Shown here: positions 1 to 5,851 of the stretch, in pieces | How the letters are laid out: each line of letters begins with the position of its first letter | Numbering within the stretch: the first letter of the stretch is position 1 | Assembly: GCA_017880985.1 (NCBI GenBank) | Contig: JADGRK010000160.1 | Coordinates: 1-6,112, forward strand | Length of the DNA stretch: 6,112 nt | DNA from: Rhodoferax sp. | Lineage (GTDB): Bacteria; Pseudomonadota; Gammaproteobacteria; Burkholderiales; Burkholderiaceae_C | Reading direction: 5' to 3' | Notes under the pieces: model-generated | Told to the model about the DNA's origin: nothing | Databases searched by the model: none | The model's input: only the letters and a program-made list of their open reading frames with translations | Made by a program: the position numbers and the translations under genes

Positions 1-843
1 CTGTTCCAGCGCTCGTTTGCAGTGGCCAAAGAAGTGCGCACTTCCACCGAGATAGGCGCGCATTCCATCAGCATGGCCGCTGCTGCCGTGCGCCTGGCTG
101 GGCAATTGTTTGAAGACCTGAACCAGGTCAAGATGCTGTTTGTGGGCGCGGGCGAGATGATCGAACTGTGCGCCACCCACTTCGCCGCCAAGAACCCAAA
201 ATGCATGGTGATTGCCAACCGCACGCTCGAGCGCGGCGAAAAACTGGCCAGCCGATTCGGCGGCGAGGTGATGCACCTGTCCGAGTTGCCGGATCGACTG
301 CATGAGTTTGACGCGGTCATCAGTTGCACCGCCAGCACGCTGCCGATCATTGGCCTGGGCACGGTCGAGCGGGCTTTGAAGAAGCGCAAACGCCGACCCA
401 TGTTCATGGTCGATCTGGCCGTGCCGCGCGACATCGAGATGGAAGTGAAAGCGCTGGAAGACATCTACCTGTACACCGTGGACGACCTCTCCAGCGTGGT
501 GCAAACGGCGCAGGCCAGCCGTCAAGCGGCGGTCGCCCAGGCCGAAGCCATTGTTGACGCCGGCGTGCAGAGCTTCCTGCACTGGGTTGATCAACGCGGC
601 TCGGTGCCGTTGATCCAGCAACTCAACACCCAGGCCGAGGAGTGGCGCGCTGCAGAGATTGGCCGCGCCCGCAAGCTGCTGGCCAAAGGCGCTGACGTGG
701 AAGCCGTGATGGAAGCCCTCTCCAGAGGCTTGACGCAAAAAATGCTGCACGGCGCCATGGCCGAGCTGCGAGCTGGCGACGCCCAGGCGCGCGAACACGC
801 CAGCACCGCCATTCAGCATTTCTTTTTGCGCAAAGAACGTTAG
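1..843 (+). CDS. hemA: Glutamyl-tRNA reductase, C-terminal two thirds (5' end outside window)
   Basis: This cytosolic enzyme reduces glutamate bound to tRNA-Glu to glutamate-1-semialdehyde with NADPH, the first committed step of the C5 route to 5-aminolevulinate, heme and other tetrapyrroles. The frame is open from base 1 and ends at TAG 841-843, giving 280 visible residues. Family members are usually about 415-430 residues, so roughly the first 140, including the catalytic cysteine, lie off the left edge. Visible residues begin in the end of the catalytic domain (EVRTSTEIGAHSIS). A Rossmann NADPH-binding stretch follows (FVGAGEMIELC, then VIANRTLERGEKLA and VDLAVPRDIE). The helical C-terminal dimerisation domain comes last (RARKLLAKGADVEAVMEAL to the end). 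The GTG at base 22 is internal, not a start. It is the first gene of a same-strand hemA-prfA-prmC set, an order common in proteobacteria. Identification is firm. Confidence 0.97.
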   Translation: MFQRSFAVAKEVRTSTEIGAHSISMAAAAVRLAGQLFEDLNQVKMLFVGAGEMIELCATHFAAKNPKCMVIANRTLERGEKLASRFGGEVMHLSELPDRLHEFDAVISCTASTLPIIGLGTVERALKKRKRRPMFMVDLAVPRDIEMEVKALEDIYLYTVDDLSSVVQTAQASRQAAVAQAEAIVDAGVQSFLHWVDQRGSVPLIQQLNTQAEEWRAAEIGRARKLLAKGADVEAVMEALSRGLTQKMLHGAMAELRAGDAQAREHASTAIQHFFLRKER

Positions 844-889
844 CTGGGTTGTTCTGACGGCCCACACTGGATCTTCTCGACTCACAGTC

Positions 890-957
890 TGTCATCCCGG
901 GCCTGATCCGGGATCCATGTGACCCATGCCTGGATCCCGGCCTTCGCCGGGATGACA
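890..957. repeat. Nested palindromic intergenic repeat (REP/MITE-like) between hemA and prfA
   Basis: The 11-base perfect outer arms TGTCATCCCGG (890-900) and CCGGGATGACA (947-957) bound the element. Inside lie a second 10-base perfect inverted pair, CCGGGATCCA (908-917) and TGGATCCCGG (931-940). Each half can also fold alone: 896-900 with 908-912, and CCCGGC 936-941 with GCCGGG 946-951 around a CTTC loop. The strand could therefore form one long hairpin or two smaller ones. The sequence strongly resembles a dispersed GTCATCCCGG...CCGGGATGACA repeat found in many proteobacterial genomes (from memory). No run of T follows, so a classical intrinsic terminator is not supported, though it may stabilise or attenuate the hemA transcript. 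Confidence 0.85.
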
Positions 958-1004
958 AGCCATCAAGGCCCTCTTGGACCCTTAACATCTCGCCCCAACA
1001 CCCC

Positions 1005-2105
1005 ATGAAACCCTTTCTCCGCCAACAACTCGCACGCTACGCCGACCGTCTGGGAGAGCTTGAATTCCTGCTCTCACGCGAAGACATCATGAAGGATATG
1101 ACGCAATTCCTGGTGCTCTCACGCGAACACACCGAAGTGGCCGCAGTGGCCGGTCGCTGGACACGCTACCAGCAGCGCGAGGCCGATCTGGCGACGGCGC
1201 AGGACCTGCTGAGCCACTCCAGCGATGACGCAGATATGGCAGCCCTGGCACAAGAAGAGATCGAGGGCGCCAGCGCTGAACTGCAACAGCTCGAAGTCGA
1301 GTTGCAACGCATGTTGCTGCCCAAAGACCCCGACGACGCGCGCAACGCTTTTGTCGAAATCCGGGCCGGCACCGGCGGTGATGAATCGGCCCTGTTTGCC
1401 GCCGACCTGGCCCGCATGTACACCCGCTATTGCGACCGGCGCGGCTGGCGTGCCGCGATCATCAGCGAGTCACCGAGCGAGCTTGGCGGCTACAAGGAAG
1501 TGGTGTTGAAGATAGAAGGTGAACAGGTCTATGGCGCGCTCAAATTTGAGTCCGGCGGCCACCGGGTGCAACGCGTGCCCGTGACCGAAACGCAAGGGCG
1601 CATCCACACCAGCGCCTGCACGGTCGCCGTGTTGGCCGAACCCGATGAGGCGGTGGCGATCCAGATCAATCCGGCGGACCTGCGCATCGATACCTACCGC
1701 GCCAGTGGTGCCGGCGGCCAGCACATCAACAAGACCGACTCGGCGGTGCGCATCACACACCTGCCGACCGGCATCGTGGCCGAGTGCCAGGACGGCCGCA
1801 GCCAGCACAGCAACAAGGCCCAGGCGCTCAAAGTGCTGACCGCGCGCATTCAGGAAAAAGACCGCAGCGAACGCGCGGCCAAAGACGCCGCCGAGCGCAA
1901 GAGCCTGATTGGCAGCGGCGACCGCAGCGACCGCATCCGCACCTACAATTTCCCGCAGGGCCGCTTGACCGACCATCGCATCAACCTTACGCTGTACAAA
2001 TTGCTCAGCATCATGGAAGGCGATCTCGACGATGTGGTGCAGGCGCTGCAGGCCTATGAGGCGGCGCAGCAACTGGCGGCGCTGGAATTGGGTGCCGGCG
2101 CCTGA
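1005..2105 (+). CDS. prfA: Peptide chain release factor 1
   Basis: RF1 reads UAA and UAG in the ribosomal A site and triggers hydrolysis of the finished peptide from tRNA. The 366 residues match the usual length (about 360). The N-terminal helical domain spans about residues 1-105, followed by the conserved LLPKDPDDARNAFVEIRAG block (105-122). The stop-codon recognition tripeptide PVT is at 192-194 inside GGHRVQRVPVTETQGRIHTS; PxT marks RF1 rather than RF2, which carries SPF. The catalytic GGQ loop is at 237-239 within SGAGGQHINKTDSAVR, and Q239 is the residue expected to be methylated by the product of the neighbouring prmC. GSGDRSDRIRTYNFPQGR (303-320) is also conserved. The ATG at 1005 gives the family N terminus MKPFLRQQL, but there is no clear Shine-Dalgarno sequence. 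It lies 161 bases after hemA, with a palindromic repeat between. Confidence 0.98.
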   Translation: MKPFLRQQLARYADRLGELEFLLSREDIMKDMTQFLVLSREHTEVAAVAGRWTRYQQREADLATAQDLLSHSSDDADMAALAQEEIEGASAELQQLEVELQRMLLPKDPDDARNAFVEIRAGTGGDESALFAADLARMYTRYCDRRGWRAAIISESPSELGGYKEVVLKIEGEQVYGALKFESGGHRVQRVPVTETQGRIHTSACTVAVLAEPDEAVAIQINPADLRIDTYRASGAGGQHINKTDSAVRITHLPTGIVAECQDGRSQHSNKAQALKVLTARIQEKDRSERAAKDAAERKSLIGSGDRSDRIRTYNFPQGRLTDHRINLTLYKLLSIMEGDLDDVVQALQAYEAAQQLAALELGAGA

Positions 2106-2120
2106 TTTGCCCATTTTTAC

Positions 2121-2179
2121 ATATTAAATTGACCTCTATCTCCCGTCCACTATGCGCAAGCAGCTATTGTTTGAATAGC
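2121..2179. repeat. Probable dispersed intergenic repeat, prfA-prmC gap
   Basis: The 87-base gap between prfA and prmC is AT-richer than its flanks. It ends in a perfect hairpin GCTATT (2163-2168), loop GTTTG, AATAGC (2174-2179), preceded by TGCGCAAGCAGCTATT. That block, together with ATTAAATTGACCTC upstream, resembles a short repeat common between genes of Comamonadaceae (from memory; copies cannot be seen in this window). The hairpin ends 13 bases before the prmC ATG and leaves the weak AGGTG ribosome-binding site at 2184-2188 free. There is no T run, so a terminator is unlikely. Confidence 0.5.
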
Positions 2180-2192
2180 GTTCAGGTGTGAC

Positions 2193-3038
2193 ATGAACCT
2201 GCCAAATATCTCACAAGCCGTTCTCGACGCCGAGTCCCGCGGCCTGGATCGACTGGATGCGCAGTTGCTCTTGCTGCACGTGCTGGATAAACCCGCAAGC
2301 GACCGGGCCTGGCTGCTGGCTCACGATTCCGATCTGATCAATGCCGCCGTCTTGCAAAGACTGGACCGCTTGGTCAAGCGCCGCGCCGCGGGCGAGCCGC
2401 TAGCCTACATCACCGGGCACAAAGAGTTTTATGGTCTGGACCTGCTGGTCGATGAGCGCGTGCTGGTGCCCAGGCCTGATACCGAAACACTGGTGAACTG
2501 GGCATTGGAGTTACTCCCTCTCCCGCTGGCAGAGGGATCGGGTCAGGGCCTGCTTGATCTGGGCACCGGCAGCGGCGCCATTGCCCTGGCGCTCAAGGCA
2601 ACACGGCCTGAGCTCCACGTCAGCGCCACCGACTACAGCGAAGACGCACTGGCCGTCGCCCGCGCCAACGCCGAGCGCCTGCAGCTTGAGGTGCATTTCT
2701 GGCAGGGCTCGTGGTTGCAAGGCATAACCGGGCGTTTTCAGATCATCGTCTCCAACCCGCCCTACATTGCCGCGCAGGATACGCACCTGGCGGCCCTCAC
2801 CCATGAGCCACTGCGAGCGCTGGCCAGTGGCGCCGATGGCCTGGACGACATTCGCCAGATCATTACCCAATCTCCCCGCCATTTGCTGCCCGGCGCTTGG
2901 CTGCTGCTGGAGCACGGCTACGACCAGGCCAGCGCAGTGCGGCGCTTGCTGGAGCAAACGGGCTTTGAGCAGGTGCAGTCGCGCCGCGATCTGGCTGGGC
3001 TAGAGCGCTGTAGTGGTGGGCGGGCACCCCAAGCCTGA
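2193..3038 (+). CDS. prmC: Release factor glutamine N5-methyltransferase (HemK/PrmC)
   Basis: This SAM-dependent enzyme methylates the glutamine side chain of the GGQ motif in RF1 and RF2, raising termination efficiency; prfA is immediately upstream. The 281 residues fit the family (about 275-290). A small helical N-terminal domain (about 1-75) binds the release factor. Then come GEPLAYITGHKEFYGL (67-82) and VLVPRPDTETLV (90-101). The SAM-binding motif I is LLDLGTGSGAIAL (120-132), and the catalytic NPPY is at 188-191 in IVSNPPYIA. The C terminus has RDLAGLERCSGGR, a usual ending. The start ATG follows a weak AGGTG ribosome-binding site (2184-2188). Residues 108-119 (LPLPLAEGSGQG), between the PRPDTE helix and motif I, look like an added linker encoded by repeat-like DNA at 2514-2548. 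Catalytic motifs are intact, so the enzyme should be functional. Confidence 0.97.
   Translation: MNLPNISQAVLDAESRGLDRLDAQLLLLHVLDKPASDRAWLLAHDSDLINAAVLQRLDRLVKRRAAGEPLAYITGHKEFYGLDLLVDERVLVPRPDTETLVNWALELLPLPLAEGSGQGLLDLGTGSGAIALALKATRPELHVSATDYSEDALAVARANAERLQLEVHFWQGSWLQGITGRFQIIVSNPPYIAAQDTHLAALTHEPLRALASGADGLDDIRQIITQSPRHLLPGAWLLLEHGYDQASAVRRLLEQTGFEQVQSRRDLAGLERCSGGRAPQA
2514..2548. repeat. Palindromic repeat-like segment lying in frame within prmC
   Basis: CCCTCT (2516-2521) and AGAGGG (2531-2536) form a perfect 6-base inverted pair around CCCGCTGGC, followed by ATCGGGTCAGGG. The whole resembles the CCCTCTCCC...GAGAGGG...GGGTGAGGG type of dispersed palindromic repeat normally found between genes in beta- and gammaproteobacteria (from memory). 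Here it is read as prmC residues 108-119, LPLPLAEGSGQG, low-complexity residues between two conserved blocks where the family is variable in length. Either a repeat inserted in frame, or a chance likeness arising from a Pro/Leu/Gly linker. No other copy is visible in the window. Confidence 0.45.
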
Positions 3039-3147
3039 CCTCCTATCGCTCGCTTGAGTCGCTATTCATGGGGCGTCAAGCAAGCAGCGGAAGTCATCGT
3101 TGAGGCCTGAATCCAACCGATGGCGCTGTAGCGCGGCACCAGGTCGC

Positions 3148-3486
3148 TCACATCTTTGGCGGCCAGTTGTCAGTCTCGGACTGGTAGCTCTTGCACCCAG
3201 CATAGATCGCGTCGTACATCACCATGCCATGTTTGAGCATCTCGTGGTCGTCATGGAATACTTGTGACAGCCCGAGCGACAACCCGTCAAAGCTGCAAAG
3301 CTCTCCCACATGACTGTATTCCACACCAGGGATGTCATACGCAATAGCGCCGCTTGCCGCTGTCGTCTGCGCCACCTGGTGACTTGGCACATAGAGGAAC
3401 TCTGGTGTGCGGTCGATGCACATTCCAATCAGCCAAGGACAGGCAATTCAGTCAATCTTTGGATCTTCACGGGTAACCCATTTCAT
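3148..3486 (-). pseudogene. Broken short ChrB-type (chromate resistance C-terminal domain) gene
   Basis: Read from ATG 3486-3484, the frame gives MKWVTREDPKID, then TGA at 3450-3448, then IACPWLI and continues without shift to TGA 3150-3148. It includes EFLYVPSHQVA, AYDIPGVEYSHVGELCSFD, SLGLSQVFHDDHEMLKHGM and ends NWPPKM. This is the pattern of stand-alone ChrB C-terminal-domain proteins (about 150 residues), which begin WVTRE.PK.DRIACPWLIRRFID. The TGA sits where Arg is expected, consistent with a CGA to TGA change. RRF after WLI has become GMC. About 35-40 residues seem missing between LCSFD and LSLGLS. It starts 51 bases after the chrA stop on the same strand, so it was probably the third gene of the chr operon. 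A 91-residue remnant could be made by restart at ATG 3423, but it lacks the conserved N-terminal motif. Called a pseudogene; a sequencing error could explain the stop but not the other defects. Confidence 0.85.
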
Positions 3487-3537
3487 GTGGAATCTTCTGT
3501 TTTGTCTGTCAGGGGACCGTCGGTGGCCTGCCCTGCC

Positions 3538-4875
3538 TCAGTGCAAAAGCTGCCAGACCAGGCCCAACAATCCGCAGCCGGTAATGACGGGAATAACACC
3601 AAGCTTGAACCGGAAGATGGCCACGGCGGCTGCCGCTCCGATAAACAAGGAGGCCCATTCGAAGTGACCGGACAGCCCTTTTGGCCAGAGGACGTGGTAC
3701 ACGAAGAACACCGCCAGGTTCGCAATAACGCCGACCACGGCTGCGGTGATGCCGGTCAACGGGGCCGTGAATTTCAGGTTGCCATGGGTAGACTCAATGA
3801 AGGGCGCACCCGTCAGGATAAAGAAGAACGATGGCAGAAAAGTAAAGAAGGTGACAACCGTCACCGCGACGGCACCTGACAAGAAGAGCGAGTCTGGACC
3901 AAAGATGGCTTTGGTCCAGCCGCCAACAAAACCGACAAACGAGACCACCATGATGAGCGGACCCGGCGTCGTCTCGCCCAGGGCAAGGCCGTCAATCATC
4001 TGCGCTGCGCTCAGCCACCGAAAGTGCTCCACCGCCCCCTGGTAGACGTAAGGCAATACCGCGTACGCGCCGCCGAAGGTCAACAGCGCTGCCTTGGTAA
4101 AAAACCAGGCCATTTGTGTCAACACGGCGTCCCAGCCGCAGACAAGGGTCAGGCTTCCAATACCTGCCAGCCAGATACCAAGACAGACGAGCAGAACCCG
4201 CATGAACCGAGCCCAGGTAAACCGTGCATGGGCCGGTGTCGGGGTAGCGTCGTCGATCAAGGCCGGGCCGAAGGTCCTGGCTGTGTTGCCATGACCACTG
4301 CCCACGACGAATTTCTCAGGCGCAACCCGTCCGCCGAAGTAACCAATGACGCCAGCGGCCAACACGATGAGCGGGAACGGCAGGTTCAATGCATAGATCG
4401 CAACAAAGGCCGCTATGGCGATACCCCACAACCAGTCGTTCTTTAACGCCCGTGAGCCGATTCGGTGGGCCGCCGACAGCACGATGGCCGTCACTGCGGG
4501 CTTGATGCCATAGAGTAATCCGGCCACAGCCGGCACGTCGCCAAATGCCAGGTAGACCCACGAAAGACCAATCAGAATGAACAGGGAGGGCAGCACGAAC
4601 AAGCAGCCGGCGATGATGCCACCCCAGGTGCGGTGCATGAGCCATCCAATGTAGATGGCAAGCTGCTGTGCTTCGGGCCCTGGCAACAGCATGCAATAGT
4701 TCAATGCGTGCAAGAACCGGTTTTCTGATATCCATCGGCGGCGTTCGACCAGGTCCTGATGCATGATGGCTATTTGCCCAGCAGGACCGCCAAAGCTGAT
4801 GAAGCCGAGCTTGAGCCAATACCAGAAGGCTTGACCAATGGAAATGCTGGAAGACGGTGCAGTTTGTTCTGTCAT
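3538..4875 (-). CDS. chrA: Chromate ion transporter ChrA (two-domain form)
   Basis: Inner-membrane protein of the CHR family that exports chromate from the cytoplasm, probably driven by the membrane potential; this lowers intracellular chromate and its reduction products. The 445 residues fit the long two-domain class. The first CHR domain carries FGGPAGQIA (28-36), a QDLVERRRWIS stretch (40-50) and PGPEAQQLA (65-73). The second carries FGGAYAVLPYV (267-277) and TTPGPL (302-307), the equivalent motifs in the repeated half. A polar linker at about 182-222 separates them. Around ten hydrophobic segments are visible, for example near 87-111, 149-180, 226-246, 330-356, 372-396 and 408-440. The start codon overlaps the chrB stop by 4 bases (ATGA, 4872-4875), and the upstream sequence lacks a strong Shine-Dalgarno site, which points to translational coupling with chrB. 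The gene looks intact. Substrate is inferred from family and from chrB beside it. Confidence 0.96.
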   Translation of the reverse strand: MTEQTAPSSSISIGQAFWYWLKLGFISFGGPAGQIAIMHQDLVERRRWISENRFLHALNYCMLLPGPEAQQLAIYIGWLMHRTWGGIIAGCLFVLPSLFILIGLSWVYLAFGDVPAVAGLLYGIKPAVTAIVLSAAHRIGSRALKNDWLWGIAIAAFVAIYALNLPFPLIVLAAGVIGYFGGRVAPEKFVVGSGHGNTARTFGPALIDDATPTPAHARFTWARFMRVLLVCLGIWLAGIGSLTLVCGWDAVLTQMAWFFTKAALLTFGGAYAVLPYVYQGAVEHFRWLSAAQMIDGLALGETTPGPLIMVVSFVGFVGGWTKAIFGPDSLFLSGAVAVTVVTFFTFLPSFFFILTGAPFIESTHGNLKFTAPLTGITAAVVGVIANLAVFFVYHVLWPKGLSGHFEWASLFIGAAAAVAIFRFKLGVIPVITGCGLLGLVWQLLH

Positions 4876-5816
4876 GAGGCGGTCCGCAATGCGGCGTAAA
4901 GCGTGTCAAAAAGAGCTTGCGCTGCATCCAACAGTGCGTCGTCATCATCGTGTTGAGACTGAAGACCCCGCACCAAAGTCTCAACGCCAGCGGCTTCGTC
5001 AACGGGTATGCCACCAATGTCGATGAAGTGCACCAGTTCACCCAGCTTGGCCAAGGCGGGGTTGTGCTCCAACCCGAACGAGTGCAGCACCACCTCAAAC
5101 GTAACCATGTCGCCCACATGCGTAAACCTGGCGGCGTCGAAGTCAAAACCCAGGGCGGTCTTGGGGCACTTCTTTGTGTGCTGCAGCCACAGAAAGCGGG
5201 CGCCATCGTCAACGAAGCGCCGTATCAGCCACGCTGTTGCCAGGCGGTCCACCCAGGGACGCTTGCGTGTCGCCCAGGTTTTCCCCTGGAAGGCGGCAAT
5301 TTCCAGTCGCTCGATAGTGCCAACCCCCGCGATCGGTTCACCGGGAGATAACGTGCTCTCAATTTCGTAGCGTAGCGTTTCCAGACCCGCAGCGACGCTT
5401 TGAGCCGACTTGCCAACAAAAAAATCTGTGCTGCGTATGGCTTGAAGCTGACGCTCTAGTGTCCGAATTGCCTTACGCAGCTCGACCTCACCTGCCGATT
5501 TGAGTGACTTTCTGGTTTGCTTCAGGGTCTGCGTGAATTCGGCGTATTGCTCAGAGCGGTCAAACAATTCGCGAAATGTTTTTTCCTGCGCGACATCACG
5601 TGCGGTGAGCGACAGCATGTGGGCATCAGCGCCGCCTTCCCGGATAGCGCGCTCGATGACCCAGAATTCGGTGGCCGAAGAGGCCATGGCGGGAAGGATA
5701 TGGACGCCTTCGCGCAGAGTCGCGCAACCCGTGGCCTTGAGCGCGCGCCAGATGCGCACACGCAGTCCACTCGGTGATGTCGGTAGCGAGGCAGTCAGGA
5801 TGAGCCAATCAATCAT
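4872..5816 (-). CDS. chrB: ChrB, chromate-resistance regulator/accessory protein
   Basis: ChrB accompanies ChrA and, in the studied proteobacterial systems, is needed for chromate-induced expression of the operon. From ATG 5816-5814 the product is 314 residues, close to the family's usual 310-325. The N-terminal domain starts WLILTASLPTSPSGLRVRIW and continues with a GVHILP stretch at 37-42, the winged-helix-like ChrB N-terminal domain. A charged helical section follows (about 80-130, coiled-coil-like). The C-terminal chromate-resistance domain starts about 177: TWATRKRPWVDRLATAWLIR, FDFDAARFTHVGDMVTFEV (224-242), GELVHFIDIG and an HDDDDALLDAAQ end. The frame stays open upstream to ATG 6020, but those 68 extra residues lack family similarity, and the family N terminus fits ATG 5816. 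No Shine-Dalgarno sequence precedes it; a palindrome covers the start. It overlaps chrA by 4 bases. Confidence 0.95.
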   Translation of the reverse strand: MIDWLILTASLPTSPSGLRVRIWRALKATGCATLREGVHILPAMASSATEFWVIERAIREGGADAHMLSLTARDVAQEKTFRELFDRSEQYAEFTQTLKQTRKSLKSAGEVELRKAIRTLERQLQAIRSTDFFVGKSAQSVAAGLETLRYEIESTLSPGEPIAGVGTIERLEIAAFQGKTWATRKRPWVDRLATAWLIRRFVDDGARFLWLQHTKKCPKTALGFDFDAARFTHVGDMVTFEVVLHSFGLEHNPALAKLGELVHFIDIGGIPVDEAAGVETLVRGLQSQHDDDDALLDAAQALFDTLYAALRTAS

Positions 5817-5851
5817 GTAACAATGATAACCTAATGTGATAATTGTTACAT
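5815..5851. promoter_or_regulatory. Inverted repeat over the chrB start: putative operator
   Basis: Perfect 10-base arms ATGTAACAAT (5815-5824) and ATTGTTACAT (5842-5851) are separated by 17 bases. The symmetry extends imperfectly inward (GATAAC against the complement of GTGATA). The inner arm edge includes two bases of the chrB ATG. It is the most AT-rich, most symmetric stretch upstream of the chr operon. Position and symmetry suit a binding site for a dimeric regulator, most simply ChrB itself. Binding is inference; the symmetry is directly visible. Confidence 0.65.
5823..5851 (-). promoter_or_regulatory. Possible chrB promoter giving a leaderless transcript
   Basis: On the - strand TATCAT (5828-5823) matches four of six bases of a sigma-70 -10 box and sits six bases before the ATG, so transcription would begin at or next to the start codon. 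The hexamer 17 bases upstream, ATGTAA (5851-5846), is a poor -35 box, as expected for a regulated promoter. The lack of any Shine-Dalgarno sequence agrees with leaderless translation. An alternative is TTGGCG (5870-5865) with AACAAT (5847-5842), 17 bases apart, giving a leader of roughly 20-25 bases. Both would be covered by the palindrome. Confidence 0.35.

Noticed and set aside
1063..1127. Imperfect direct repeat in prfA: aattcctg...ctctcacgcgaa at 1063-1082 and, with 3 extra bases, 1105-1127.
   Set aside because: Both copies encode helical N-terminal RF1 sequence (FLLSRE, FLVLSRE) at expected positions, so protein constraint or chance explains it.
1470..2114. 214-codon - strand open frame antisense to prfA.
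   Set aside because: Alanine-rich shadow of a GC-rich conserved gene; no motif of its own.
3052..3134. Short inverted pairs in the prmC/chr convergent gap: GCTTGA 3052-3057 with TCAAGC 3076-3081, and GCGCT/AGCGC at 3123-3134.
   Set aside because: Arms are short, loops are too long or too small, and no T run follows on either strand, so a bidirectional terminator cannot be supported.
3448..3450. TGA in the ChrB-type remnant as a selenocysteine codon.
   Set aside because: It replaces a conserved Arg, not Cys, there is no sign of a SECIS element, and the gene carries other lesions.
3310..3879. 189-codon + strand open frame antisense to chrA and the ChrB-type remnant.
   Set aside because: The translation is rich in charged residues with no domain pattern, and the opposite strand carries well-conserved genes.
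4316..5212. Long - strand open frame of 298 codons across the chrB-chrA junction.
   Set aside because: It lies in another frame of the same strand over two genes with clear family motifs; its translation is low in recognisable structure. It is a shadow.
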